From contig CAZBQG010000023.1 of NCBI GenBank assembly GCA_964493945.1, positions 1-26,466 on the forward strand: a DNA stretch of 26,466 nt, written 5' to 3'. Under the pieces are notes generated by a model. That model saw only the letters and a program-made list of their open reading frames with translations, ran no database searches and was not told the origin of the DNA. Positions 16,708 through 24,639 of this stretch are shown piece after piece. Within the stretch, counting starts at the first letter, position 1, and each line of letters opens with the position of its first letter. This DNA is from CAZBQG01 sp964493945 (lineage in GTDB: Bacteria; Pseudomonadota; Alphaproteobacteria; Rhodospirillales; UBA2165). The translations under genes and the position numbers were made by a program.

Positions 16708-17214
16708 ATGCCTAAAATTCTGGTTATCATCATCGCGGCCTTTTTGCTGATCGCCGGCGGCGTGGCCGGCGTCTTACAGCATTTTGAAATGGGCCCCTTC
16801 GCCCCCGATGAGGAAATCGTCGAGACCCCGGGGGCGAAAAAGCGGCCCACCGCCAAAAAAGATAAGAAGCCGCCCCGTTTCCTGGCCATGGAGCCTCTGG
16901 TCGTGCCGATCATCCAGGGGGACCGCATTGCCGCCAAATTGCAGATGTCGCTCAATCTGGAAACAGACCGCAAACGGTCACGCAAATTGCGCAAACTTCT
17001 GCCCAAATTAAAAGACGCCATGTTCCGCGATCTGCATGGGTATTTCCCCCGCTTCCTGGCCCGCAAGGAGGCCACCGATCTGAACATGCTCAAGGAACGG
17101 CTGTTGATTATCGGCGAACGGGCCATCGGCAAGGGACTGATGGACCGGGTCCTGTTGCAGGAATATATGCTGGACAGGGCAGGTGCCCGCGCGCCGCCTC
17201 CCAGCTCCCGCTAA
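16708..17214 (+). CDS. Single-pass membrane protein, FliL-like
   Basis: A 168-residue protein with one N-terminal membrane helix (about residues 4-25), a charged lysine-rich linker (about 42-60) and a periplasmic domain. The domain has the outline of FliL: LVVPIIQGDRIAAKLQMSLNLE, then LLPKLKDAMFRDLHGYF, then LKERLLIIGERAIGKGLMDRVLLQEYMLDR. FliL stabilises the flagellar stator in other bacteria; this copy is far from any flagellar operon in the window, so it may be a stand-alone relative. The ATG is preceded by AAAGGTCC. It is flanked by thiL and hppA. Similarity is moderate and judged by eye; the alternative is an uncharacterised membrane-anchored protein. Confidence 0.6.
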   Translation: MPKILVIIIAAFLLIAGGVAGVLQHFEMGPFAPDEEIVETPGAKKRPTAKKDKKPPRFLAMEPLVVPIIQGDRIAAKLQMSLNLETDRKRSRKLRKLLPKLKDAMFRDLHGYFPRFLARKEATDLNMLKERLLIIGERAIGKGLMDRVLLQEYMLDRAGARAPPPSSR

Positions 17215-17397
17215 GCGCTCCCAGCCGCCACCCGTGGGCCAAATGCCGGGGCATTAATTTGTTTTTTGATAGGGGTTAGGTTGCTTTGCGATTGGGCTTC
17301 TGGCATTGTCCCTATGCTTTTCTTACCAAACCACCCCGCCGGCTTCGCTGGCTTTGAGGGTCCCCACGTCCATTCAAGCCTATAAGGGTTATACGGA

Positions 17398-19494
17398 ATG
17401 TCTGAGGTATCACTGTTGATTATTGGCTGCGGCGTACTCGCTTTATTGTATGGCGTTTACGCCGGGCGTTCGGTTGTGTCGGCCCCCGCCGGCACAGAAA
17501 AAATGCAGGAACTTGCGGCCGCCATCCAGGAAGGCGCCAATGCCTTTCTTAACCGCCAATACAGTACCATCGCGGTCGTCGGTGTGGTCATCGGCATCTT
17601 TTTGGGCCTGGCGTTGGGGCTGAAGGTGGCCATCGGTTATTTTATCGGCGCCATCCTGTCTGGTGCGGCCGGCTATATCGGCATGAATGTTTCGGTGCGG
17701 GCCAATGTGCGCACGGCCGAAGCGGCCCGTTCCAAGGGCCTGGGCGCGGGCCTGGAAATCGCCTTCAAGTCGGGCGCGGTGACAGGATTTCTGGTGGCCG
17801 GCCTGGCGCTTTTGGGGGTCGCCGTCTATTACCTGATTTTGCTGGATGTTCTGGATACCTCAAACAGCCAAGGAATGCGTCATCTGCTTGAATCCTTGGT
17901 GGCTTTGGGCTTCGGTGCGTCTCTTATCTCCATTTTCGCCCGTCTGGGTGGCGGCATCTTTACCAAGGGCGCCGATGTGGGAGCCGATCTGGTGGGTAAG
18001 GTTGAGGCCGGAATCCCCGAAGACGATCCGCGCAATCCAGCGGTTATTGCCGATAATGTGGGTGATAATGTGGGCGATTGCGCCGGCATGGCGGCTGATT
18101 TGTTCGAAACCTACGCGGTGACGATGGTCGCCACCATGTTGCTGGGCGCCATTCTGTTCAGCGGCTCGGACGTTGCCTTGATGATGACTTTCCCACTGTT
18201 GATTGGCGCCGTTTGCATCATCGGCTCGGTACTTTCCACCTTTTTCGTAAAGCTCGGCGCCTCGCAAAGCATTATGGGCGCGCTCTACAAAGGGTTCATC
18301 ACCAGCGTGATTTTTTCGGCCGTGCTGATCGGTGTGGTGACCCATTGGCAGTTGGGCTTCGATGCCAGCTTTAAGGTGCTTGGCGGACAGTCCATTACGG
18401 GCATGGATATTTTCATCTCGGCCCTGACCGGTCTGGTGGTAACCGGACTGATCGTCTGGATTACCGAATATTACACAGGCACGGAATATGGCCCGGTGAA
18501 AAGCATCGCCCAGGCCTCTACCACGGGGCACGGGACCAACGTCATTCAGGGGCTCGCGGTTTCCATGGAAGCCACCGCCCTGCCGGTGGTGGTCATCTGC
18601 GCGGGCATCATTGTTGCCTCCTTGACGGCTGGTCTTTTTGGATTGTCCATTGCTGCCACCACCATGTTGGCCCTGGCCGGCATGGTCGTTGCGCTGGATG
18701 CCTTCGGGCCGGTGACCGACAATGCGGGCGGCATCGCCGAAATGGCGGAATTGCCCGAAGACGTGCGCAAAACGACCGATGCCCTGGATGCCGTCGGCAA
18801 CACCACCAAGGCTGTGACCAAGGGCTATGCCATCGGTTCGGCCGGATTGGCGGCGCTGGTCCTGTTCGCCGCCTTCACCCAGGATCTGGATTTCTTCTTT
18901 AAAGACGTTAAGGTGGATTTCCAGCTGCAAAATCCGTTCGTCGTGGTGGGTCTGTTTTTGGGCGGCATGTTGCCCTTCCTGTTTGGCGCCATGGGCATGA
19001 AGGCGGTCGGCCGGGCCGGCGGGCAGGTGGTCGTCGAAGTGCGCCGCCAGTTCAAGGAAATTCCGGGCATCATGGAAGGAACCGGAAAGCCTGAATACGG
19101 TACCTGTGTCGATCTTCTGACCAAGGCCGCGATCAAGGAAATGATCGTGCCGTCTCTGTTGCCTGTTTTGGCGCCGGTGGTGGTCTATTATGCCTTCAAC
19201 CTGATCGACGGCCAGGAGGCCGCTTTCGCGACGCTGGGGGCGCTCTTGCTGGGCACCATCGTCACTGGATTGTTCCTGGCCCTGTCAATGACGTCGGGCG
19301 GAGGCGCCTGGGACAATGCAAAAAAATTTATCGAGGACGGTAACCACGGCGGCAAGGGATCAGATGCCCATATGGCCGCGGTCACCGGCGATACGGTCGG
19401 CGATCCCTATAAGGATACGGCCGGCCCGGCGATCAATCCCATGATCAAGATCGTCAATATCGTGGCCTTGCTTTTGCTGGCCATCATCGCCTGA
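17398..19494 (+). CDS. hppA: K+-independent membrane-bound proton-translocating pyrophosphatase
   Basis: HppA hydrolyses pyrophosphate and pumps protons across the inner membrane. The protein is 698 residues with about 16 membrane segments. The pyrophosphate site is clear: DVGADLVGKVE at residues 193-201 onward, then DDPRNPAVIADNVGDNVGDCAG. The C-terminal acidic site reads GDTVGDPYKDTAGPAINPMIK. K471 and T474 in GNTTKAVTKG occupy the positions that in K+-dependent enzymes carry Ala and usually Gly or Ala, so this is the K+-independent, proton-pumping type. The gene stands alone, with 183 bases before it and a strong terminator after. The ribosome binding site is weak. Such pumps are common in phototrophic and other Rhodospirillales. 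Confidence 0.97.
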   Translation: MSEVSLLIIGCGVLALLYGVYAGRSVVSAPAGTEKMQELAAAIQEGANAFLNRQYSTIAVVGVVIGIFLGLALGLKVAIGYFIGAILSGAAGYIGMNVSVRANVRTAEAARSKGLGAGLEIAFKSGAVTGFLVAGLALLGVAVYYLILLDVLDTSNSQGMRHLLESLVALGFGASLISIFARLGGGIFTKGADVGADLVGKVEAGIPEDDPRNPAVIADNVGDNVGDCAGMAADLFETYAVTMVATMLLGAILFSGSDVALMMTFPLLIGAVCIIGSVLSTFFVKLGASQSIMGALYKGFITSVIFSAVLIGVVTHWQLGFDASFKVLGGQSITGMDIFISALTGLVVTGLIVWITEYYTGTEYGPVKSIAQASTTGHGTNVIQGLAVSMEATALPVVVICAGIIVASLTAGLFGLSIAATTMLALAGMVVALDAFGPVTDNAGGIAEMAELPEDVRKTTDALDAVGNTTKAVTKGYAIGSAGLAALVLFAAFTQDLDFFFKDVKVDFQLQNPFVVVGLFLGGMLPFLFGAMGMKAVGRAGGQVVVEVRRQFKEIPGIMEGTGKPEYGTCVDLLTKAAIKEMIVPSLLPVLAPVVVYYAFNLIDGQEAAFATLGALLLGTIVTGLFLALSMTSGGGAWDNAKKFIEDGNHGGKGSDAHMAAVTGDTVGDPYKDTAGPAINPMIKIVNIVALLLLAIIA

Positions 19495-19514
19495 TCTTAT
19501 TTGGTGAAATTAGG

Positions 19515-19548
19515 CCCGGACAATTCATGTCCGGGTCTTTTTTTTGGG
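19515..19548 (+). terminator. Rho-independent terminator of hppA
   Basis: A perfect 8-bp stem, CCCGGACA (19515-19522) with TGTCCGGG (19528-19535), a 5-base loop, then TC and a run of eight T and more T after GGG. It lies 20 bases past the hppA stop. In the opposite direction the stem is not followed by T, so it serves hppA and not the convergent lipoprotein gene. Confidence 0.92.
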
Positions 19549-19557
19549 TTTTTTTGC

Positions 19558-19998
19558 TTATTTCTCGAAGCGGCCCACATTGCTGAACAGTTGCCTGATC
19601 AGGCTGAATTCCTGTCCGGCTGTTTTGGTTTCCCGATCGACCAGTTCCAATTCCCGCGCTTTTTCCAGGCCGAAGGTCTTTTTCTCCTGGACCACGCCCT
19701 TTTCGTCGAAGCGGATGACGATGATTTTGCGTTTTTTGACTTCGGGCTCGAAGAAGGCCCAGGTCTCGTTGGTCTCGCTTATATAATACCAGCTTTCGCC
19801 CTTGAAGAGCGCGATGGAAGACGGCGAGCCCAGAATTTCGGCCACCTCTCCCCGTTTAACCTTGCCCACCTCTATATCATCCAGCAGATCGGGATCGGGC
19901 AGGTTGCCGCGATTAGCGACCCTGGCATCGCAGCTGGTCAGCAAAAAGGCGCCGACGGCGGCTATAAGCAAATGTTTAAGTGGAAACGAAGCTCTCAC
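19558..19998 (-). CDS. bamE: Outer membrane assembly lipoprotein BamE (SmpA/OmlA family)
   Basis: BamE is a small lipoprotein of the BAM complex that folds outer-membrane beta-barrels. This 146-residue protein has a lipoprotein signal, basic start MRASFPLK, a hydrophobic stretch and lipobox LLTSC with Cys23 as the lipidated residue. The SmpA/OmlA domain follows: IEVGKVKRGEVAEILGSPSSIALFKGESWYYISET and the strand RKIIVIRFDEKGVVQEKKTF. The start is GTG at 19998, with TAGGG close upstream. Asp directly after the lipidated Cys is a residue that holds lipoproteins in the inner membrane in E. coli; whether that rule applies here is unknown. It converges on hppA and diverges from the bc1 chaperone gene, a usual place in alphaproteobacteria. 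Confidence 0.88.
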   Translation of the reverse strand: MRASFPLKHLLIAAVGAFLLTSCDARVANRGNLPDPDLLDDIEVGKVKRGEVAEILGSPSSIALFKGESWYYISETNETWAFFEPEVKKRKIIVIRFDEKGVVQEKKTFGLEKARELELVDRETKTAGQEFSLIRQLFSNVGRFEK

Positions 19999-20116
19999 GG
20001 CCCTACTATCCTAAAATCAGGGGTCGCCTGGCAGCCGGGTGGATGGCTCTTCAGCATACGAAGATTCGCACTAATGGCCCTTTCATGTCAATCGTAACGG
20101 GGTCCGGAACGGGATC

Positions 20117-20662
20117 ATGAATCTGTGGCAAAAATTTTTTGGTAAAAAGCCGGATGAGGCGGGCGAGCAGCTCTATGGATGCGTCGTTAGCCAGGCCAGA
20201 AACCCAGGCTTTTACCTGGATCAGGGGGTGCCGGACACGGTGGATGGCCGGTTCGACATGATTGCGCTCCATGCCTTCGTGGTCATGCGCCGTTTAGGGG
20301 GAGCGGGGGAGGAAAACGCCCGCCTGGCACAAGCCATGTTCGATGCCATGTTTGCCGATATGGACCGCAATCTGCGGGAAATGGGCACCGGTGATTTGAG
20401 CGTGGGACGCAAGGTCAAGGAATTGGTCGCGGTCTTTTACGGCAGGATAAAGGCGTATGAGGCCGGGTTGGAAGAAGGCAAGGAGGAACTGGCCCAGGCG
20501 CTCAGGCGCAATCTTTACCGGAAATCAACGCCCGGTGGTGAACAAGTCGCCCAGATGGCGAGCTATCTGAAACGGGAAGTCGAGAATTCGCAAAGCTGGG
20601 AGCCGGATAAATTGATCAAGGGCGAGTTGAATTTTGGCCCGCCACCTGGGAGTCCAGCCTGA
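20117..20662 (+). CDS. Ubiquinol-cytochrome c chaperone family protein
   Basis: A 181-residue soluble helical protein of the family of mitochondrial Cbp3/UQCC1, which helps cytochrome b of the bc1 complex mature. The family core is clear: NPGFYLDQGVPDTVDGRFDMIALHAFVVMRRL, then FDAMFADMDRNLREMGTGDLSVGRKVKELVAVFYGRIKAY. This last segment is the most conserved part. The ATG at 20117 follows GGAACGGGATC. It overlaps the downstream yceD gene by one base (TGATG), and the pair is typical of alphaproteobacteria. The function in bacteria is inferred from the mitochondrial relatives. Confidence 0.9.
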   Translation: MNLWQKFFGKKPDEAGEQLYGCVVSQARNPGFYLDQGVPDTVDGRFDMIALHAFVVMRRLGGAGEENARLAQAMFDAMFADMDRNLREMGTGDLSVGRKVKELVAVFYGRIKAYEAGLEEGKEELAQALRRNLYRKSTPGGEQVAQMASYLKREVENSQSWEPDKLIKGELNFGPPPGSPA

Positions 20663-21201
20663 TGAAACCGGAATTCTCACGCCCCGTCGCCGCTGCCAGA
20701 ATTAATCAGGAGCCTGGCAGGTTCGAAATCAGCGCCTCGCCCGATGAATGCCAGGCCCTGGCCCAGCGTTTCGATCTCATCTCCATCCAGACTCTCAAGG
20801 CCCAGGTTCTGATCCGCACCCTGGAAGGCGATCAACTCTATAGGTTTGAAGCCGATCTTCAGGCCGATTTGGTGCAAACTTGTGTGGTCACTTTGGAGCC
20901 GGTCGAGCAGCATATAGAGGCCAAGGTGGCGCTGAACTTCGCCACATTGGCGGATACGGAAACCGAGGCCGTGGTGGATTTCGACCCCGAGGGGGAAGAT
21001 CCGCCCGATCCAATAATTGACGGGAAGATAGATATGGGCGAAGTTATCGCCGAACATCTAGCCCTGGAACTGGATTCCTTTCCCAGAGTTCAAGGCGCCG
21101 CTTTAGAAAAACCCGAAACCGGCGCCATGATCGAGATTGGCGAACCCGCCCGGGCCGGACCCCTGGCCAATCTAGGTAAATTGCTGGCAGAGAAGAAATA
21201 A
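20662..21201 (+). CDS. yceD: YceD family protein (DUF177), linked to rpmF
   Basis: A 179-residue protein of the DUF177 family, encoded just before ribosomal protein L32 in many bacteria and thought to act in 23S rRNA or ribosome metabolism (the bacterial role is not settled). The family mark is YRFEADLQADLVQTCVVTLEPVEQHIEAKVAL, with the conserved C-VT-LEPV. An acidic middle, VDFDPEGEDPPDPIIDGKIDMGEVIAEHLALELD, is also usual. The ATG overlaps the chaperone stop by one base. A 159-base gap separates it from rpmF; I see a T-rich run at about 21270 there but no convincing stem or promoter. Confidence 0.9.
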   Translation: MKPEFSRPVAAARINQEPGRFEISASPDECQALAQRFDLISIQTLKAQVLIRTLEGDQLYRFEADLQADLVQTCVVTLEPVEQHIEAKVALNFATLADTETEAVVDFDPEGEDPPDPIIDGKIDMGEVIAEHLALELDSFPRVQGAALEKPETGAMIEIGEPARAGPLANLGKLLAEKK

Positions 21202-21360
21202 ATATACCTGAACCAACGTCTTATCCATTACCAGTCCCTCATCCCGTCAATCGACTTGCCTGAGAGGTTTTTTTTGATTTAAGTATCGGCCCGCCGCACC
21301 TAATCTCCCATATGTTTAGTGGCTATCCGCTAACCCTTAGTAAATAAGAAAGTTTTAGTT

Positions 21361-21546
21361 ATGGCTGTTCCCAAGCAGAAAATATCCAAATCGCGCCGCA
21401 ATATGCGCCGGGCCCATGACGGGCTGCCTTCCCAGGCCCATGCCGAATGCAAAAATTGCGGCGAATTGAAAAGGCCTCACCATGTCTGTTCCGCTTGCGG
21501 CCATTACGACGGGCGGGAGGTGGTCGAAATCGAAACCGTTGCATAA
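21361..21546 (+). CDS. rpmF: 50S ribosomal protein L32
   Basis: A 61-residue protein of the large ribosomal subunit. The start MAVPKQKISKSRRNMRRAHD is the canonical L32 N-terminus. Four cysteines, C30, C33, C43 and C46 (CKNC ... CSAC), form a zinc ribbon, so this is the zinc-binding form. It lies upstream of plsX, as in many bacteria, 67 bases before its start. The distance from yceD leaves room for its own promoter, but I could not pick one with confidence. Confidence 0.97.
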   Translation: MAVPKQKISKSRRNMRRAHDGLPSQAHAECKNCGELKRPHHVCSACGHYDGREVVEIETVA

Positions 21547-21613
21547 GAAACCGTTGCTTAAAACCAGGCCCCGCGCCATTCTATTCGTTTCACGACAAGC
21601 AGGATAAACACAG

Positions 21614-22660
21614 TTGTCTGATGTTTTGACCGTAGCGGTAGATGGCATGGGCGGTGATGACGCCCCTGAAATGATCATCGCTGGATTGGATATGGCCCTT
21701 CGGCGTATGGGCGATGCGCGGTTTTTGCTGTTCGGCGATGAGGAAAAACTTATTCCCCTGCTGGAAACCTATCCCAGCGCCAGGCAGGCCTGCCAGGTAC
21801 GCCATACCACCGAAGCCATCGCCGGACATGATAAACCGACGACGGCGCTGCGCATGGGCAAGAATTCAAGCATGCGTCTGGCCATTGATGCGGTCGCGAA
21901 GGGTGAAGCACAGGCCATCGTTTCGGCCGGCAATACGGGCGCCCTGATGGCCATGGCGACCATCGTCATCAAGAGGCTGCCGGGGATCAACCGGCCGGCC
22001 ATCGCTACCAGCTTTCCGACCCAAAGGGGCAAAACCGTAATGCTGGATTTGGGCGCCAATATAGAATGCGACGCATCCAACCTGGTTCAATTCGCGGTCA
22101 TGGGCGAGGTTTTCGCGCGCAACGAATTGAATCTGTCCCAACCTTCCATCGGCATCCTGAATGTGGGTGTGGAAGGGTTGAAGGGCAATGAACATGTCAG
22201 AAAGGCCAGCGCCATCCTCCGGGAGTCCGATTTGCCCATCAAATTTTATGGCTTTGTCGAGGGTGACGACCTGGGTGCGGGTACGGTGGACGTCATCGTC
22301 ACCGATGGCTTTACCGGTAATATCGCGCTCAAAATCATCGAGGGGACAGTGCGCCTGTTCAGCCAAAGCCTGAAGGAAGCTTTGCGCAGTTCCTTGCTGG
22401 CAAGGCTTGGCATGTTGCTGGCCAGTCCTTCTCTCGGCCGGCTGCGTTCGCGCTTTGATCCCCGCGATTACAATGGGGCCATTCTTTTGGGGCTCAACGG
22501 TATCTGCGTGAAAAGCCATGGCTCGACCGACGCGCGCGGTTTTGCAAATGCCATCCAGGTCGCCGTCAATATGGTCCGCAGCGATTTCAATGAACGGATC
22601 AAAGAGGATTTGGGGCATTTGATTTCCGAATATACGGAACCGCAATCCGCCGCTGTTTGA
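21614..22660 (+). CDS. plsX: Phosphate acyltransferase PlsX
   Basis: PlsX transfers acyl chains from acyl carrier protein to inorganic phosphate, giving acyl-phosphate for phospholipid synthesis by PlsY. The 348-residue length is standard. Family sequence includes TVAVDGMGGDDAPEMIIAGLDMAL at the start, AIVSAGNTGALMAMATIVIKRLPGINRPAI, LGANIECDASNLVQFAVMGEVFA and VIVTDGFTGNIALKIIEG. The start is TTG at 21614 with AGGATA upstream; it places SDVLTVAVDGMGGD exactly where the family begins. The stop overlaps the fabH ATG by one base, which couples the first committed steps of phospholipid and fatty acid synthesis. Confidence 0.96.
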   Translation: MSDVLTVAVDGMGGDDAPEMIIAGLDMALRRMGDARFLLFGDEEKLIPLLETYPSARQACQVRHTTEAIAGHDKPTTALRMGKNSSMRLAIDAVAKGEAQAIVSAGNTGALMAMATIVIKRLPGINRPAIATSFPTQRGKTVMLDLGANIECDASNLVQFAVMGEVFARNELNLSQPSIGILNVGVEGLKGNEHVRKASAILRESDLPIKFYGFVEGDDLGAGTVDVIVTDGFTGNIALKIIEGTVRLFSQSLKEALRSSLLARLGMLLASPSLGRLRSRFDPRDYNGAILLGLNGICVKSHGSTDARGFANAIQVAVNMVRSDFNERIKEDLGHLISEYTEPQSAAV

Positions 22661-23637
22661 TGTCCTTCATTTCAGAAATCCTGGGCTGCGGCTCCTACCT
22701 CCCCGAACGCGTGCTGACCAACAAGGATTTGTCCGAGATGGTCGACACCTCGGACGAATGGATTACCCAGCGCACCGGTGTCAAACGGCGCCACGTGGCG
22801 GCCGAGGGTGAATTCACCTCGCACTTGGCCCTGACGGCCGCCCGCCAGGCCCTGGAAGCCGCCGGCATCGGGGCCCAGGATTTGGATTTGATTGTGGTCG
22901 GCACGACGACGCCCGATAACACCTTTCCGGCCACCGCCGTCAAACTGCAAAAAGAGCTGGGCATGGTGGGCGGCGCCGCTTTCGATGTTCAGGCCGTTTG
23001 TTCGGGTTTTATTTACGCCCTCTCCGTGGCTGACAGCATGGTCAAGGCAGGCCAGGCCCGCTCTGCCCTGGTGGTCGGCGCCGATACCATGTCCAGGCTT
23101 TTGGATTGGGAGGACCGGGCGACCTGCGTGCTGTTTGGCGATGGCGCCGGCGCGGTGGTGCTCGGGCGGGCGGAAGATAAAGGCGAAGGTGCGGCCTGGC
23201 GCGGCGTCATTTCCACCCATATCCATTCGGACGGAGAATTGGAGAATTTGCTCTATTGCGATGGCGGGCCATCGAGTACCCGGAGCACCGGGTATTTGCG
23301 CATGCTTGGCCAGGATGTTTTCCGCCACGCCGTGCGCAAATTGTCGGAAGTCGCCAATGAGGCCCTGGATGCCAACGGCCTGAAGACGTCTGATATTGAT
23401 TGGTTCGTGCCCCATCAGGCCAATAAGCGGATCATCGATGGCACGGCCAAAAAACTGAACATGCCCTCGGAAAAGGTGATCTTGACGATTGAGGATCACG
23501 CCAACACATCGGCCGCCTCCATCCCGCTTGCTCTCAGCCAGGGTGTAAATGATGGGCGCATTCAGCCGGGCCATCTTGTTCTTATGGAAGCCATGGGCGG
23601 CGGGCTGACCTGGGGGGCGGCGCTGGTGCGCTGGTAG
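22660..23637 (+). CDS. fabH: 3-oxoacyl-[acyl-carrier-protein] synthase III
   Basis: FabH starts fatty acid synthesis by condensing acetyl-CoA with malonyl-ACP. The protein is 325 residues from ATG 22660. The catalytic triad is complete: C114 in DVQAVCSGFIYAL, H252 in WFVPHQANKRI and N282 in EDHANTSAASIPLAL. The N-terminal ILGCGSYLPERVLTNKDL and WITQRTGVKRRH are standard. I prefer the ATG at 22660 (TGATG overlap with the plsX stop) to the in-frame TTG three bases earlier. A 105-base gap with a likely promoter separates it from ihfA. Confidence 0.97.
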   Translation: MSFISEILGCGSYLPERVLTNKDLSEMVDTSDEWITQRTGVKRRHVAAEGEFTSHLALTAARQALEAAGIGAQDLDLIVVGTTTPDNTFPATAVKLQKELGMVGGAAFDVQAVCSGFIYALSVADSMVKAGQARSALVVGADTMSRLLDWEDRATCVLFGDGAGAVVLGRAEDKGEGAAWRGVISTHIHSDGELENLLYCDGGPSSTRSTGYLRMLGQDVFRHAVRKLSEVANEALDANGLKTSDIDWFVPHQANKRIIDGTAKKLNMPSEKVILTIEDHANTSAASIPLALSQGVNDGRIQPGHLVLMEAMGGGLTWGAALVRW

Positions 23638-23682
23638 GCATCTGAATCAACCGCTTGAGGTAAATAGGCCATCCCTTTGATA

Positions 23683-23711
23683 TTGACGGATTTACCAGGG
23701 CAGGCTAGGTT
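23683..23711 (+). promoter_or_regulatory. Candidate sigma-70-type promoter for ihfA
   Basis: TTGACG at 23683-23688, a 17-base spacer, and TAGGTT at 23706-23711, 31 bases before the ihfA ATG. The -35 box differs from consensus at one base; the -10 box is weaker. Position and spacing make it the best promoter candidate in the window. Confidence 0.5.
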
Positions 23712-23742
23712 CGGGGAATAAAGAATCAGGGGTGAAAATATA

Positions 23743-24048
23743 ATGACAGGACAAACAATCACGCGCTCGCAATTGAGCGAGGCGGTTTATCGGGAAGTCG
23801 GACTGTCCAGAAACGAATCGGCTGATCTGCTTGAAGCCGTTCTTGGAAAAATTTCCTCCAGCCTGGCCAGTGGCGAATCTGTCAAAATATCCTCATTCGG
23901 CAGCTTTTCCGTCCGTTCCAAAGGTCAGCGCATCGGGCGCAATCCGAAAACGGGAGAGGAGGTTCCCATCCTGCCCCGCCGGGTTCTTGTCTTCCGCCCA
24001 TCCCAGGGTTTGAAAAACCTGATCGGTCAGACGCCACCGGAAGGCTGA
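23743..24048 (+). CDS. ihfA: Integration host factor subunit alpha
   Basis: IHF is a heterodimer that bends DNA sharply at specific sites and acts in replication, transcription and phage integration. The 101-residue protein has the HU/IHF fold: TRSQLSEAVYREVGLSRNESADLLEAVL (helices), VKISSFGSFSVRSKGQRIGRNPKTGEEVPI (saddle and DNA-binding arm with the intercalating proline) and RVLVFRPSQGLKNLI. The alpha subunit is favoured over beta or HU by the ihfA-merR gene order, frequent in alphaproteobacteria. The ATG follows AGGGGTGA. It has its own likely promoter. Confidence 0.95.
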   Translation: MTGQTITRSQLSEAVYREVGLSRNESADLLEAVLGKISSSLASGESVKISSFGSFSVRSKGQRIGRNPKTGEEVPILPRRVLVFRPSQGLKNLIGQTPPEG

Positions 24049-24072
24049 CGGCGGCGGCCGCCTGCATCCAGC

Positions 24073-24082
24073 NNNNNNNNNN
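24073..24082. other. Assembly gap of 10 N between ihfA and merR
   Basis: Ten undetermined bases in the 45-base intergenic stretch. The same length as the gap in glyA suggests a fixed placeholder, so the true distance between ihfA and the MerR gene is uncertain. Confidence 0.95.
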
Positions 24083-24093
24083 GCGAGGCGTAA

Positions 24094-24465
24094 ATGAACA
24101 AATCCGCTTCGGCGTTTCGAACCATCAGCGAGGTGTCCGACACCTTGACCCTGCCGCAGCATGTGCTGCGCTTCTGGGAGAGCAAATTCCCCCAGCTCCG
24201 CCCCTTGAAACGTGGCGGAGGGCGGCGTTATTACCGCCCGGAAGACGTGGATCTGGTACGCCGCATTCGTGGCTTGTTATATAACGACGGCTATACCATA
24301 AAGGGGGTCCAGAAGATTCTCCGCGAAGACCCTGGCAAATCTGCCGGGGAGGGGGAGCAGGCGGCAAAGGGGGCGGAAAACGGCAAACCCGGCGTGGACG
24401 CGGGAAAAGAAGGTGAGCTGAAGGCGATCCTCACTGAACTGGAAAGTATCCGGAAGATTCTATAA
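24094..24465 (+). CDS. MerR family transcriptional regulator
   Basis: A 123-residue regulator with an N-terminal winged-helix MerR domain (about 8-75): FRTISEVSDTLTLPQHVLRFWESKFPQL, then GGGRRYYRPEDVDLVRRIRGLLYNDGYTIKGVQKIL. The rest is a glycine/lysine/glutamate-rich low-complexity linker (about 78-105) and a short C-terminal helix ELKAILTELESIRKIL, probably the dimer coiled coil. There is no metal-binding cysteine, so it is not a metal sensor of the classic kind. This type follows ihfA in many alphaproteobacteria and its targets are unknown. The start follows GCGAGGCG, close to the gap. The gene is intact. Confidence 0.92.
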   Translation: MNKSASAFRTISEVSDTLTLPQHVLRFWESKFPQLRPLKRGGGRRYYRPEDVDLVRRIRGLLYNDGYTIKGVQKILREDPGKSAGEGEQAAKGAENGKPGVDAGKEGELKAILTELESIRKIL

Positions 24466-24486
24466 GATAGGTTTGTCACATTTTGA

Positions 24487-24530
24487 CGGAGCGTGACGCA
24501 GTCTGGTAGCGCACTGCACTGGGGGTGTAG
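24487..24530 (+). pseudogene. 5' half of a tRNA-Pro(GGG) gene, 3' half missing
   Basis: The bases from CGGAGCG (acceptor strand) through GACGCAG..TGGTAGCGC (D arm) to the anticodon arm match tRNA-Pro. The anticodon stem is CTGCA (24514-24518) with TGTAG (24526-24530), and the 7-base loop CTGGGGG gives anticodon GGG. After that the sequence leaves the tRNA: there is no TTCGA T-arm and no CGCTCCG to close the acceptor stem. An integrase starts 127 bases on, so an integration or later deletion probably cut the gene in or near the anticodon arm. tRNA-Pro after ihfA-merR is, as I recall, a usual order in this group. Confidence 0.75.
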
Positions 24531-24621
24531 GGAAAGCCTCTCACCCACGTCTTAGTTTCTCTTTTAGATGTAATGGTTTAGCCGTTAATTCGGTCCAATT
24601 CGAAATCACCGCAGATCAAGT

Positions 24622-24639
24622 TGTCACACCTGTGTCACA
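24622..24639 (+). repeat. Direct repeat TGTCACA, 11-bp spacing, just before the integrase
   Basis: TGTCACA occurs at 24622-24628 and 24633-24639, one helical turn apart. A third copy lies at 24474-24480, on the other side of the tRNA remnant. Regular short repeats beside an integrase can be arm-type recombinase or excisionase sites. The function is inference. Confidence 0.5.

Noticed and set aside
17860..18930. Open frame of 356 codons on the minus strand inside hppA
   Set aside because: His/Gln/Arg-rich shadow of a highly conserved pyrophosphatase; no recognisable domain or start signal.
20086..20091. TTGACA on the minus strand upstream of bamE
   Set aside because: No recognisable -10 box at the right distance, so a promoter call is not supported.
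21202..21360. T-rich run near 21270 between yceD and rpmF as a possible terminator
   Set aside because: The only stem before it (CCT-GAG-AGG) is three base pairs, too weak.
24501..24550. Possibility that the tRNA-Pro is complete with an unusual T-arm
   Set aside because: No TTCGA-type loop and no complement of the acceptor strand CGGAGCG occurs within the next 100 bases.
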